Positions 7,906 through 16,846 of a stretch of DNA of 27,769 nucleotides are shown piece by piece (position 1 is the first letter of the stretch; each line of letters begins with the position of its first letter). This DNA is from Acidimicrobiaceae bacterium (GTDB lineage: Bacteria > Actinomycetota > Acidimicrobiia > Acidimicrobiales > Ilumatobacteraceae), in contig JACJWF010000025.1 of the NCBI GenBank assembly GCA_020637295.1, forward strand, positions 1 to 27,769. The letters are read 5' to 3'. The notes beneath the pieces are model-generated. The model searched no databases and was not told the DNA's origin. It saw only the letters and a program-made list of their open reading frames with translations. The translations under genes and the position numbers were made by a program.

Positions 7906-8457
7906 ATGAACAAGCGGACGTTGGCTGTTGCCGTCCTGCTGGCCGCCGGCAGCCTCGCGGCGTGCAGCACCACCCGATCCGGCGGCGAGGCCGTGGACGG
8001 GGGCAGCACCACCTCGGCCGACCCCGCCGCCACGGACCTCACCACCACCACCGAGACCCCGGTGGAGACCACCGTCGCCCCGGATGCCACTGCCACCACC
8101 GCTGCTGTCGCCACCACCGCTGCTGTCGCCACCACCGCTGCTGTCGCCACCACCGCCCCGGCTACTGCGCCGCCGACCCCGGCGCCCACCACCACGCCGT
8201 GCCGCAGCGTGCCCACCCTGTTCGTGCCCGACCTGGCGCTGGATTCGGTGGACGTCCGCCGTGGCGATTGCGGCCAGGGCGTGAAGGACGTGCAGGAGCA
8301 GCTGAACTACCGGGCCAGCGCCGGGCTCAGCGTGGACGGCCGCTTCGGCCCGGCCACCGAGACCGCGGTGCGCAACTTCCAGACCTCGGTGGGTCTGCCC
8401 GCCACGGGAGTGGTGAACGGCAACACCTGGGTCGCCCTCGTCGACGACGGCACCTGA
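7906..8457 (+). CDS. lipoprotein with peptidoglycan-binding domain
   Basis: A 183-residue cell-surface protein. The signal MNKRTLAVAVLLAAGSLAAC ends in a good lipobox (LAAC, Cys20). A Thr/Ala/Pro-rich linker at about residues 25-105 includes a sixfold-residue unit (AAVATT) repeated exactly three times. The C-terminal part from about residue 118 is a PG_binding_1 domain: VKDVQEQLNY, then GLSVDGRFGPATETAVRNFQ, then GLPATGVVNGNTW. This domain binds cell-wall peptidoglycan, so the protein probably bridges membrane and wall; no hydrolase domain is attached. Its stop and that of the convergent epoxide-hydrolase-like gene fall in one palindrome, CTGAGCTCAG (8454-8463). Confidence 0.85.
   Translation: MNKRTLAVAVLLAAGSLAACSTTRSGGEAVDGGSTTSADPAATDLTTTTETPVETTVAPDATATTAAVATTAAVATTAAVATTAPATAPPTPAPTTTPCRSVPTLFVPDLALDSVDVRRGDCGQGVKDVQEQLNYRASAGLSVDGRFGPATETAVRNFQTSVGLPATGVVNGNTWVALVDDGT
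8101..8154 (+). repeat. three perfect 18-bp tandem repeats inside the lipoprotein gene
   Basis: GCTGCTGTCGCCACCACC occurs three times head to tail and encodes AAVATT each time. A partial unit precedes it. The perfect identity at DNA level suggests recent expansion and possible length variation in the linker. Confidence 0.95.
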
Positions 8458-8459
8458 GC

Positions 8460-9368
8460 TCAGAGCAGGTCGCCGCAGAACGCCACCGTGCCGCTCACCA
8501 GCGCGTGCGGCGCCTCCCACGGCACGAAGTGGCCGCAGTCGCGGAGTAGGAACGGGCCGACATGGTTCGGGAACACCACCGCGGCCATCCGGTCGAACGC
8601 CGGGTACAGCACATGGTCGCTCGGCCCGAACAGGATCAGCGTGCGGGTGCGGTCGTTGCGGGTCAGGCCCGCCGGTTCGCTGCGGGCAGCCTCGGAGAAC
8701 GTGCTCTCGTAGCCGCCGAAGCTGGCCCGCAGGTGGGCGGCGTCGGCGAACGGCTCGGTGTGGAAGTCCACCTCGCCCGGCCCGGCGAACGCGCCCGGGT
8801 GGGCCCAGAAGCGGCTGGTGTAGAACGTGGCGATGTAGCGGCGCCGCTCGTCCGGGGTGCGCAGCTCGGCGGCCAGGCCGTCGGGGTCCGTCCCCTGGCG
8901 GAGGAAGTAGTCCGCCGCCTCCCGTGGCGCACGGGTGCCCTGGATGCCGGCCATCTCTTCCTTCAGGTACGGCAGCGGGCTGTTGAACAGGACCATCCGG
9001 TCCACCCAGTCCGGGTACCACAGCGCCAGTTGCTGGATCACCGGCCCGCCGAGGTCGCCGCCGAGCAGCACCACCCGCTCGTGGCCGAGGTGGTCGTGCA
9101 CCAGCGCGTACAGGTCGCGGGCGTGGGCGGCCACGTCGTGGAACCCGTCCGGCCCGAGGTCGCTGTCGCCGAAGCCGCGCAGGTCCGGCACGATCACCTC
9201 GAACCGGGCGGCGGCCAGCGGTGCGACGACCTTCCAGTAGATGCGCTTGGTCTCCGGCCAGCCGTGCACGCAGACCAGCGGCACGCCGCCGACACCCTCG
9301 TGCACGAACGCCTGGCGGAAGCCCCGCGGTGAGGCGGTGTGGACCGCGAAGGCGGTGGGGTCGATCAT
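8460..9368 (-). CDS. alpha/beta hydrolase, epoxide hydrolase or dehalogenase-like
   Basis: A 302-residue alpha/beta-hydrolase-fold enzyme. VCVHGWPET (about residues 32-40) provides the oxyanion hole as in soluble epoxide hydrolases. The nucleophile elbow GGDLGG places an aspartate (Asp105) where esterases have serine, indicating an alkyl-enzyme ester mechanism for epoxides or haloalkanes or haloacids. The acid is likely Asp in FGPSDHVLY, and the base is His280 in CGHFVPWEAP. Without the lid-tyrosine pattern resolved, epoxide hydrolase and dehalogenase cannot be separated. AACGAT lies 6 nt before the ATG on the minus strand. The gene starts 11 bp after the VapC-like toxin stop, so it could share that operon's transcript. 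Probably cytosolic. Confidence 0.85.
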   Translation of the reverse strand: MIDPTAFAVHTASPRGFRQAFVHEGVGGVPLVCVHGWPETKRIYWKVVAPLAAARFEVIVPDLRGFGDSDLGPDGFHDVAAHARDLYALVHDHLGHERVVLLGGDLGGPVIQQLALWYPDWVDRMVLFNSPLPYLKEEMAGIQGTRAPREAADYFLRQGTDPDGLAAELRTPDERRRYIATFYTSRFWAHPGAFAGPGEVDFHTEPFADAAHLRASFGGYESTFSEAARSEPAGLTRNDRTRTLILFGPSDHVLYPAFDRMAAVVFPNHVGPFLLRDCGHFVPWEAPHALVSGTVAFCGDLL

Positions 9369-9379
9369 GCGCGCATCGT

Positions 9380-9790
9380 TCACACGACGAGTTCGTACTC
9401 CACGCCCAAGGCGCCGTACGAGCCGGCGGCGCGGCTGTCCCGGGTGAGCAGGGTGGCCCGATGGTGCCGGGCGGTGACGGCGATGAGCGCGTCGTACACA
9501 GCCCCGCCGGCCACGCCGGCCGTCGAGAGTTGGGCGACGAGGCGCTGCTGGGCGCTGGTGGGAAGTGCCGCGATGGAGGGGAACCGGTCGGCGATGAGTG
9601 TCGCCGCGTCCGCAGGCGTGAGCCGAGCGTCGCCGGGCAGCCGGGTCAGCACGGAGTACGTCTCCAGCGCCGCATGGGCGGGCAATCCGACCTGGCGCTT
9701 CCCGACGCGATCCTGCACCAGGGGGTGGGCGGCGTGTGACGCCTGCACCAGCGGCACAGCGATGCTCGTGTCGGCGAGCCAGGTGGTCAT
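9380..9790 (-). CDS. vapC: PIN-domain toxin, VapC family
   Basis: Toxin ribonuclease of a type II toxin-antitoxin pair; VapC proteins cleave tRNA or rRNA when not bound by antitoxin. The 136-residue protein has the PIN acidic set: Asp7 in LADTS, Glu43 in ALETYSVL, Asp100 in VYDALIA and Asp118 in LLTRDSRA. These four coordinate the metal at the active site and all are present, so it looks functional. The ATG overlaps the antitoxin stop (ATGA), so translation is coupled and antitoxin comes first, as usual for vapBC. An epoxide-hydrolase-like gene follows 11 bp downstream. RNA target is unknown. Confidence 0.88.
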   Translation of the reverse strand: MTTWLADTSIAVPLVQASHAAHPLVQDRVGKRQVGLPAHAALETYSVLTRLPGDARLTPADAATLIADRFPSIAALPTSAQQRLVAQLSTAGVAGGAVYDALIAVTARHHRATLLTRDSRAAGSYGALGVEYELVV

Positions 9791-10023
9791 CGGCGGATCG
9801 ACTCGAGGAGGTCGAACACGTCGGTGTCGTCGATGGCGGTGTCCGAGACAGCGACGAGGTGGCCGCTGCGCTGCTCGAGGCGGGCGGTGCGTCCGCTGGG
9901 CGCGATGTGCAACCCATCGCCGTACTGGGTGATGTCCACCACGGAGCCGGGGGCGAGGCCGAGACGATCGCGCAACGCCTTCGGTACGACGATGCGGCCG
10001 ACGCTGTCGATGGTTGCTTCCAT
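9787..10023 (-). CDS. vapB: AbrB/SpoVT-type antitoxin, VapB family
   Basis: Antitoxin partner of the PIN protein, 78 residues. The N-terminal swapped-hairpin AbrB domain is plain: MEATIDSVGRIVVPKALRDR followed by LGLAPGSVVDI (residues 1-31). The acidic C-terminus (AIDDTDVFDLLESIRR) is the expected toxin-binding tail. VapB proteins bind their own promoter and repress the operon, more strongly when bound to VapC. The start is supported by TACCGT 6 nt upstream on the minus strand, suggesting a leaderless message. It is divergent from the decarboxylase gene, whose start lies 52 bp away, so operator binding here could also touch that promoter. Confidence 0.88.
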   Translation of the reverse strand: MEATIDSVGRIVVPKALRDRLGLAPGSVVDITQYGDGLHIAPSGRTARLEQRSGHLVAVSDTAIDDTDVFDLLESIRR

Positions 10024-10029
10024 GGGAAT

Positions 10030-10035
10030 ACGGTA
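10030..10035 (-). promoter_or_regulatory. candidate -10 box of the vapBC operon
   Basis: Read on the minus strand, TACCGT ends 6 nt before the vapB ATG. It overlaps the palindrome GGTACC (10032-10037), a possible part of the autoregulatory operator. Confidence 0.45.
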
Positions 10036-10062
10036 CCAGCGAGTTCCCAGGCGGGCGCACCG

Positions 10063-10068
10063 TAACCT
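10063..10068 (+). promoter_or_regulatory. candidate -10 box of the decarboxylase gene
   Basis: TAACCT ends 6 nt before ATG 10075, the leaderless spacing. It lies in the 51-bp divergent gap shared with vapBC. Confidence 0.48.
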
Positions 10069-10074
10069 GCGGGC

Positions 10075-11481
10075 ATGACCCCGGAGGACTTCCGCCGCCA
10101 CGGCCACGCGCTCATCGACTGGATCGCCGAGTACCTGGAGGGTGTGGAGCAGCATCCGGTGGGCAGCAGGGTGCAGCCCGGCGACATCCGGGCCTCGCTG
10201 CCCGAGCACCCGCCGGCGAGCGCCGAGCCGTGGGAGGACATCCTGGCCGACCTGGACCGGGTGGTCATGCCGGGCATCACCCACTGGCAGCACCCCAGCT
10301 TCTTCGCCTACTTCCCCGGCAACACGTCGTACCCGGCCATCCTCGGCGACCTGGCGGCCTCCGGCCTGGGCGTGCAGGGGATGAGCTGGGTCACCAGCCC
10401 GGCCTGCACCGAGGTGGAGACCCTGATGATGGACTGGATGCAGGAGCTGCTCGGCCTGCCGGCGGCGTTCCGCAGCACCAGCGCGTCGGGCGGCGGCGTC
10501 ATCCAGGGGTCGGCCAGCGAGGCCACGCTCACGTCCATCCTCGCCGCCCGCTGGAAGGCCACCGGCGGGGCGGTCAACCACGACGGCGACACGTCCCGCC
10601 TCGTCGCCTACTCCACGTCGCAGTCCCACTCGTCCATCGAGAAGGGCCTGCGCATCGCCGGCATCGGCACCGAGCACTGGCGGATCGTCCCCCACGACGC
10701 GGATTTCGCCATGCGCCCGGACGAGCTGGCCCGCATGGTGGCGGAGGACCGCGCCGGCGGCCTCGTGCCGTTCTGGGTGTGCGCCAACCGGGGCACCACC
10801 AGCTCGCTGGCGTTCGACCCGTTGCCGGAGATCGGTGCAATCGCCCGCCGGGAGGGCCTGTGGTTGCACGTGGACGCGGCCATGAGCGGCATCGCCGCGC
10901 TCGCCCCCGAGCACCGCTGGGTGAACGACGGGATGGAGCTGGCCGACAGCTACTGCACCAACCCGCACAAGTGGATGGGCGTCAACTTCGACTGCGACCT
11001 GTTCTACGTGGCCGACCGTGTGGCCCTGCTCGGCGCGCTGAGCATCCTCCCCGAGTACCTGCGGTCCGCCGCGGCGGAGAGCGGCGCGGCCATCGACTAC
11101 CGCGACTGGCAGATCCCGCTCGGCCGCCGGTTCCGGGCGCTGAAGCTGTGGTTCACCATCCGCAGCGGCGGCGTGGCCGAGGCCCAGGCCATGATCCGCC
11201 GCCACTGCCAGCTCACCCAGCAGCTGGCCGAGTGGGTGGCGCTGGACGACCGCTTCGAGATCGTCGCCCCCCACCCGCTGAACCTGCTGTGCGTGCGCCT
11301 GAAGGCCGGTGACACCGCGACCGACGCCATGATTGCCGCGGCCAACGACACCGGCCTGGCCCTCTTCACCCGCACCGTCCTCGACGGCCAGGTGGCCTGC
11401 CGCATCTCCGTGGGCGGCCGCACCACCGAGGCCCGCCACGTGGCCGCAGGGTGGGAGCTGCTGCAATCGGTGGCGACGTAG
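10075..11481 (+). CDS. PLP-dependent aromatic L-amino acid decarboxylase family
   Basis: A 468-residue group II decarboxylase that removes the carboxyl group of an aromatic amino acid to give the amine (tryptamine, tyramine or similar), in the cytosol. THWQHPSFFAYFPGNTS (about residues 69-85) and TSPACTEVE match the substrate pocket of the family. SQSHSS carries the stacking histidine (His185), HVDAA the aspartate that holds the pyridine nitrogen (Asp267), and NPHKWMGVNFDC the lysine that binds the cofactor (Lys299). Length is typical. The exact substrate cannot be read from sequence, and some relatives act as aldehyde synthases; the catalytic loop tyrosine was not located. No partner pathway gene is adjacent; the peptide-exporter cassette begins just downstream. 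Confidence 0.9.
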   Translation: MTPEDFRRHGHALIDWIAEYLEGVEQHPVGSRVQPGDIRASLPEHPPASAEPWEDILADLDRVVMPGITHWQHPSFFAYFPGNTSYPAILGDLAASGLGVQGMSWVTSPACTEVETLMMDWMQELLGLPAAFRSTSASGGGVIQGSASEATLTSILAARWKATGGAVNHDGDTSRLVAYSTSQSHSSIEKGLRIAGIGTEHWRIVPHDADFAMRPDELARMVAEDRAGGLVPFWVCANRGTTSSLAFDPLPEIGAIARREGLWLHVDAAMSGIAALAPEHRWVNDGMELADSYCTNPHKWMGVNFDCDLFYVADRVALLGALSILPEYLRSAAAESGAAIDYRDWQIPLGRRFRALKLWFTIRSGGVAEAQAMIRRHCQLTQQLAEWVALDDRFEIVAPHPLNLLCVRLKAGDTATDAMIAAANDTGLALFTRTVLDGQVACRISVGGRTTEARHVAAGWELLQSVAT

Positions 11482-11485
11482 CGAC

Positions 11486-11494
11486 TGGTATGGT
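11486..11494 (+). promoter_or_regulatory. candidate extended -10 promoter of the peptide-exporter cassette
   Basis: TGG followed by TATGGT fits an extended -10 (TGN-TATNNT), starting 5 bp after the decarboxylase stop. The next 30 bases are the most AT-rich nearby. It would give a leader of about 70 nt ending at the AGGAAGG ribosome site before ATG 11569. Confidence 0.35.
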
Positions 11495-11568
11495 TGAAAA
11501 ACCTATTGACTTCTCAGTGTCGGGGGGGTGGGGGATCATGCCGCAACCACTACAGGAAGGTTGGGGGC

Positions 11569-11841
11569 ATGAACCGTTCACGAATCACGAAGAAGGTGGC
11601 AGCGGCCGCGCTCGCCGCAAGCTCGATCGGTTTCGTCGGCAACGCGCCGGCAGAGGCGGCCTCGGGTTGGCTGGGTTGTCCCGTGCGGACCCGCACCTAC
11701 ACGCTCGGAACCCCCGTACTCCACTACCACACGTTGAACGGCGTCACCTTCGTTTTCGGCCCAGGGTATTGGTACACGCTGGATTGGCCGAACGGTGGCA
11801 GTTGGTCCGCCACTCCCAACGGAGCGGCGACCTGCCATTGA
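11569..11841 (+). CDS. small secreted protein with a cysteine pair
   Basis: A 90-residue protein with a Sec signal peptide: MNRSRITKKVAAAALAASSI, cut near AEA-A or EAA-S (about residue 30). The mature part is about 60 residues with exactly two cysteines near its ends (Cys37 and Cys89), suggesting one disulfide closing the chain. It is rich in Trp, Tyr, His and Gly (VLHYHTL, GPGYWYTLDWPNGGSW), unusual for a housekeeping peptide. AGGAAGG lies upstream as ribosome site. Its stop overlaps the start of the next lipoprotein gene (TTGA). Position at the head of an ABC-exporter cassette suggests a secreted peptide such as a bacteriocin or signal; I see no clear match to lactococcin 972 or another known family, so this is inference. 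Confidence 0.72.
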   Translation: MNRSRITKKVAAAALAASSIGFVGNAPAEAASGWLGCPVRTRTYTLGTPVLHYHTLNGVTFVFGPGYWYTLDWPNGGSWSATPNGAATCH

Positions 11842-12365
11842 GAGCCGCATGGATTCTGGCGTTCTTCCTCGCGTGTTCGCTGGTGGCGTGCGCCGACGAG
11901 AGCAGCGGCGCACGCCGAGATCAGCCTGAGAACCTGCAGCTTCCTGGCGAAAGCCCTGGGGAGGCCTTTCGCCGAATCTACGACCGCTGCATGGATGGCT
12001 ACGACATCCCGTTCACCACACTTGAAGCCGAAGGCAAGGAAGGCACGTTCATGGCGCGGGGGTATGACACGACATCGAATGGATATGTCTCGGCCCATCT
12101 CGCGTGCCTCCCCATCGCCAGCGCTGTCGTTCCCACTCCCAGCCGTGCCGAGCTGCTGGACTCGTACCAGCTGGAGTTGGAGTTCCTCGCTTGTCTCGAC
12201 TCGGCGGGGTTCGAGACGGGCACGCCGGTGTCGGAGGACGAGTGGATCGCCAGTGGCGGTCTGGCGGACCCGAGCAGCAATTGGAGCGTCCTGGCCAACT
12301 CGAATGATCCCGCGTTCAACACCGCCTACACCGCGTGCTTCACTTCTGGTGCAGCGGAGGGGTAG
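11838..12365 (+). CDS. lipoprotein of unknown function with four mature-part cysteines
   Basis: A 175-residue protein starting at TTG 11838, which overlaps the preceding stop by 4 bases. That coupling and the signal sequence support the rare start. The N-terminus MRAAWILAFFLACSLVACAD is a lipoprotein signal with lipobox LVAC (Cys18). The mature part holds four more cysteines, in YDRCMDG, HLACLP, LACLDSAG and TACFTS, likely two disulfides. It has no domain I recognise. It lies between the small secreted protein and the adaptor of an ABC exporter. Possible roles are immunity, chaperoning of the peptide at the cell surface, or a substrate in its own right; the sequence does not decide. Confidence 0.68.
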   Translation: MRAAWILAFFLACSLVACADESSGARRDQPENLQLPGESPGEAFRRIYDRCMDGYDIPFTTLEAEGKEGTFMARGYDTTSNGYVSAHLACLPIASAVVPTPSRAELLDSYQLELEFLACLDSAGFETGTPVSEDEWIASGGLADPSSNWSVLANSNDPAFNTAYTACFTSGAAEG

Positions 12366-12392
12366 CGACTGACGGCACGCGAGGGGGCAGCG

Positions 12393-13448
12393 ATGCGGGC
12401 AATGCGAAAGGTGATCGCGGCCACCGTCACGGTCATCGTCGTCGGTGCGGTGGGGCTCGGTGGGTATGCGCTCGGTCGCCGCACGCTCGACACCCACCCT
12501 GTCGAACCCGAGGCGGCTGCACCACTCACCATCACGGCGCGCCGTGGCTCCGTGGAGGACGTCCGCTCGGTCGAGGTCAGCCTCGAGTGGGACGTCGCCG
12601 TGCAGGTGCTCAACCGACTGCCGGGCACCGTCACCTGGGCGTTGACGCCGCCGGGAGTGGCAACGACCATCGCCGCCGGTGATGTCGTGTACTCGATCGA
12701 CGAGACACGAGTACTCGTGATCGGCGGTTCAGTGCCCGCGTACCGCGACATTGGGCCGGGGAGTCAGGGCTTGGACGTGCAGCAGGTGCAGCAGTTCCTT
12801 GCCGATCAGGGATACCTGGCGGCCACCCCGGACGGGAAGTGGTCATCAGCCACGGCGGCGGCGTATCGAGCGTTCCGGAAGGATCGTCTCCTTCCAGACG
12901 CAGCGAGCATTCGCCTGGGGGAAGTGCTCTTCTTGCCCGAGCTCCCGGCCACTGTGTCGATCGCGGCCGGATTCGACGTTGGGGCCCGCACCGTCGACGG
13001 CGAGGAGGTACTGCGAGTGCTGCAGGGGATTCCCGCCGGGTCGTATCTGGCATCACCCGGATCGGCAGCCATCCCCACCGGAACAGCCGTCACCGTGGCG
13101 ATCGGGGATGCACAGGTCGTCGGCGCGACTGCCGGCGCCGGTGTCAGGACGGACGACGGCCGGCTGGCGATCTCGGTTGTGTTCACCACAGCCCCCCAGG
13201 ATTGCGGGTGGTGCGCCGAGGTGCCCGCCGACCGCGTGACCTCGTGGCCGGCGACGCTCCAGCTGGTGCCGCCGACGGCAGGTGTGACGGTGCCGGTCGG
13301 TGCGATCCTCACCGCGGCAGATGGCTCGCCTGTAGTTCGATTGGCGGGCGGGGACATCGTCAGCGTCTCCATCACTGCCGTTGTGGGAGCGACTGCTGTG
13401 GTGTCGGGTGTTTCCGACGGCGACCTCATCGAGATCCCGACGTCGTGA
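12393..13448 (+). CDS. membrane-fusion-like adaptor with peptidoglycan-binding domain
   Basis: A 351-residue protein anchored by one N-terminal membrane span (about residues 7-27, VIAATVTVIVVGAVGLGGYA), with the rest outside. A PG_binding_1-like domain lies at about residues 122-165 (GSQGLDVQQVQQFLADQGYL, then DGKWSSATAAAYRAF). The C-terminal part carries adaptor features: VPVGAILTAADGSPVVRL and a final VSGVSDGDLIEI, as in MacA/HlyD-like proteins of actinobacterial ABC exporters. A CGWC pair (residues 271-274) is odd for this family. GAGGGGG precedes the ATG by 5 bases. The stop overlaps the ATPase start (GTGA). It probably links the exporter to the cell wall, taking the place of the outer-membrane link in Gram-negative relatives. 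Confidence 0.78.
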   Translation: MRAMRKVIAATVTVIVVGAVGLGGYALGRRTLDTHPVEPEAAAPLTITARRGSVEDVRSVEVSLEWDVAVQVLNRLPGTVTWALTPPGVATTIAAGDVVYSIDETRVLVIGGSVPAYRDIGPGSQGLDVQQVQQFLADQGYLAATPDGKWSSATAAAYRAFRKDRLLPDAASIRLGEVLFLPELPATVSIAAGFDVGARTVDGEEVLRVLQGIPAGSYLASPGSAAIPTGTAVTVAIGDAQVVGATAGAGVRTDDGRLAISVVFTTAPQDCGWCAEVPADRVTSWPATLQLVPPTAGVTVPVGAILTAADGSPVVRLAGGDIVSVSITAVVGATAVVSGVSDGDLIEIPTS

Positions 13449-14107
13449 GCACTGACGCGCTCCTGCAGCTCGATGACGTCGGCTTCTCGTACTCTCGGCA
13501 TCGGACTGTGCTGCAGGATGTGACCGCGTCGTTTGCCGCGGGGTCCGTCACTGCCATCTCGGGGCCGTCCGGCTGTGGAAAGTCCACCCTGCTCAACATC
13601 CTCGGCCTGCTCCTACGGGTGGAGTCGGGCACGGTGAAGCTGGCTGGGCGTGATGTGGGCGGCGCGAGCGATGCCGAGCGAGCCGCTTGGCGGGCGCGGC
13701 ATGTTGGCTTCGTGTTCCAGGATGCGCTGCTGGACCCGGCGATGACCGTCGCCGAGAACTTGCTGGAAGGATTGCCGTTGCAGCGCAGCCGACGCTCCGC
13801 CGCAGCGACGATGCGTGACCTGCTGGAACAGTTCGGCATTGGGGACCTGGCCCACCGGCCGGCCTCCCGGCTCTCGGGAGGGCAGGGCCAGCGGGTGGCA
13901 CTCGTTCGGGCCCTGCTCAAAGACCCGACGATGGTCCTCGCCGACGAACCCACGGGGAACCTCGATGACGTCACGGCCGAGGTGGTGCTGTCGGCACTGC
14001 TCGACTTCGGCCGCCGACCCGGCCGCGCTGCCGTGGTGGTGACCCACGACCGTCGGATTGTCGCTCGCGCCGACCAGTCGATCGAACTCCCGGTGTCCCG
14101 CCGGTGA
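13445..14107 (+). CDS. ABC transporter ATPase, MacB/LolD type
   Basis: The ATP-hydrolysing subunit of the exporter, 220 residues, cytosolic. All motifs are intact: Walker A GPSGCGKST (40-48), Q-loop VFQDALLDP (Gln92), signature RLSGGQGQR (142-150), Walker B MVLADEPTGNLD (163-174) and the switch histidine VVVTHD (His201). The EPTGNLD ending and the overall size fit the LolD/MacB/FtsE group, which power FtsX-like permeases. GTG 13445 overlaps the adaptor stop, and the ATPase stop overlaps the permease start, so the three are translated as a unit. Substrate not known; the upstream secreted protein is the natural candidate. Confidence 0.92.
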   Translation: MSTDALLQLDDVGFSYSRHRTVLQDVTASFAAGSVTAISGPSGCGKSTLLNILGLLLRVESGTVKLAGRDVGGASDAERAAWRARHVGFVFQDALLDPAMTVAENLLEGLPLQRSRRSAAATMRDLLEQFGIGDLAHRPASRLSGGQGQRVALVRALLKDPTMVLADEPTGNLDDVTAEVVLSALLDFGRRPGRAAVVVTHDRRIVARADQSIELPVSRR

Positions 14108-15216
14108 GGTTCGTACGCCTGCTTCATCTTGCAGCGCTGCAGGCACGTCGGCGATGGTCGACGTCCCTGCTGTCGGTTGCTGTCGGAGCTCTGGTCGCCG
14201 GTGTCACCGTCTACGTGATCGGTGGGGCAGCCCACAGGAATGCCGAACTGGCAGAATCGTTGCGGACTCCCGACGTGCGGAGCATTACCATTCGCTCCGC
14301 GAAGGGAGAGGACGTTGGCTTGGATGGCCAGATCGTTCGAGCGGTAGCGCAACTCCCGGGAATCTCCAACGCGGTGGCGTTCTCCAAGGTGTCCACGGCG
14401 ACCACGAGCGCCGTCCCGGACCGCGACGTGACCGTAGGGTTCTTCGAGGTCGTCACGCTCCGCGGCGCCAGCCCCTTCCTCGTTGTGGACGAGGGGCGCG
14501 TGCCGAGTACGGGGGAGGCGATGGTGTCGCTGCCCGCCGCGACCGCCCTGCGGCTGGTCGACCCGGGGTTGGGCGCGTTCGAGTCGGAAGGGAGGGTGTG
14601 GCCGACCGTGGGCCAGTTCCGTGCCGAGGGACTCGGTGAGATCAGCAACCTCCTCGGACGCAGCGTGGTGACCATCGGAGATCCGCAGGCGCAGCGCTTC
14701 TTCTCCGTCGTGCTGGTGGTGAACGAACCCGCGGATGTTCCGGCGGTGGCCGCCGCCATCGGCCGTTTGTTCAGCCCGTTCGGCCCGGACTACTACTCCA
14801 TCGACTACGACGAGCGCGTCGCCGAGGTACAGACGCTGGTCACTGCGTCCGGCAACGATGGCGCCCGTGCAACGGCCGTTGCCCTGGTTGCCGCCGGTTC
14901 GGCCATCGTGGCGGCGCTTTCGGTGCTGAGTGCCCTCCTGCAGCGACGCGATCATGCCCGACGACGGGCGCTCGGATTCCGCCGGCGCGACGTCGTGGTG
15001 CTGAGCATCCTGCACTCCGGCGTCCTCGGCGCACTTGGCATCTCCATCGGAGTGGCGATCGGTGCTGTGCTGCTCGGCCCACGGTCGGGCAGCCTTCCTC
15101 CGTCGCAGTACGTGGCCACCGCGGTGTTCGGCGCAGTGATCACCACGGTCGCCGCGATTCCGGGTGCCCTGGCCAGCGCGGTCCAGGACCCCGCGCGGAT
15201 CCTGCGGGTTCCCTGA
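14104..15216 (+). CDS. FtsX/MacB-like ABC permease
   Basis: Membrane subunit paired with the ATPase, 370 residues. One span lies near the N-terminus (about 20-41, STSLLSVAVGALVAGVTVYV). An outer domain of about 210 residues follows (the periplasmic-core-like region), then three C-terminal spans at about 256-279, 297-325 and 335-357. The end, SAVQDPARILRVP, matches the closing DP-x-x-x-LR pattern of FtsX permeases. This is the four-span mechanotransmission type, not a channel-type exporter: such systems usually act on substrates already outside the membrane. Starts at GTG overlapping the ATPase stop. It is shorter than MacB because the ATPase is a separate gene. Only one permease gene is present, so a homodimer is expected. 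Confidence 0.86.
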   Translation: MRFVRLLHLAALQARRRWSTSLLSVAVGALVAGVTVYVIGGAAHRNAELAESLRTPDVRSITIRSAKGEDVGLDGQIVRAVAQLPGISNAVAFSKVSTATTSAVPDRDVTVGFFEVVTLRGASPFLVVDEGRVPSTGEAMVSLPAATALRLVDPGLGAFESEGRVWPTVGQFRAEGLGEISNLLGRSVVTIGDPQAQRFFSVVLVVNEPADVPAVAAAIGRLFSPFGPDYYSIDYDERVAEVQTLVTASGNDGARATAVALVAAGSAIVAALSVLSALLQRRDHARRRALGFRRRDVVVLSILHSGVLGALGISIGVAIGAVLLGPRSGSLPPSQYVATAVFGAVITTVAAIPGALASAVQDPARILRVP

Positions 15217-15260
15217 CCGTCATCCAAGCGGCGGTTTACCCGGCCGGGCGTGACACCGCG

Positions 15261-15266
15261 TAACCT
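15261..15266 (+). promoter_or_regulatory. candidate -10 box of guaA
   Basis: TAACCT ends 7 nt before ATG 15274. It supports this ATG over the in-frame GTG at 15250, which would lie upstream of the box. Confidence 0.45.
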
Positions 15267-15273
15267 CACGACG

Positions 15274-16827
<1,554 letters not shown>

Positions 16828-16846
16828 CCGCTTCGCAACCCATTCG

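Noticed and set aside
8101..8154. Possible CRISPR-like direct repeats
   Set aside because: The units are contiguous, coding, and have no spacers; they encode AAVATT.
6213..8216. Minus-strand open frame of 667 codons
   Set aside because: It runs antisense through the Nudix, membrane-protein and lipoprotein genes and in the wrong frame across phospholipase A2; no coherent domain.
11569..11841. Lactococcin 972-type bacteriocin
   Set aside because: Size, signal peptide and exporter context fit, but I cannot see the family's characteristic motifs, so only 'small secreted protein' is claimed.
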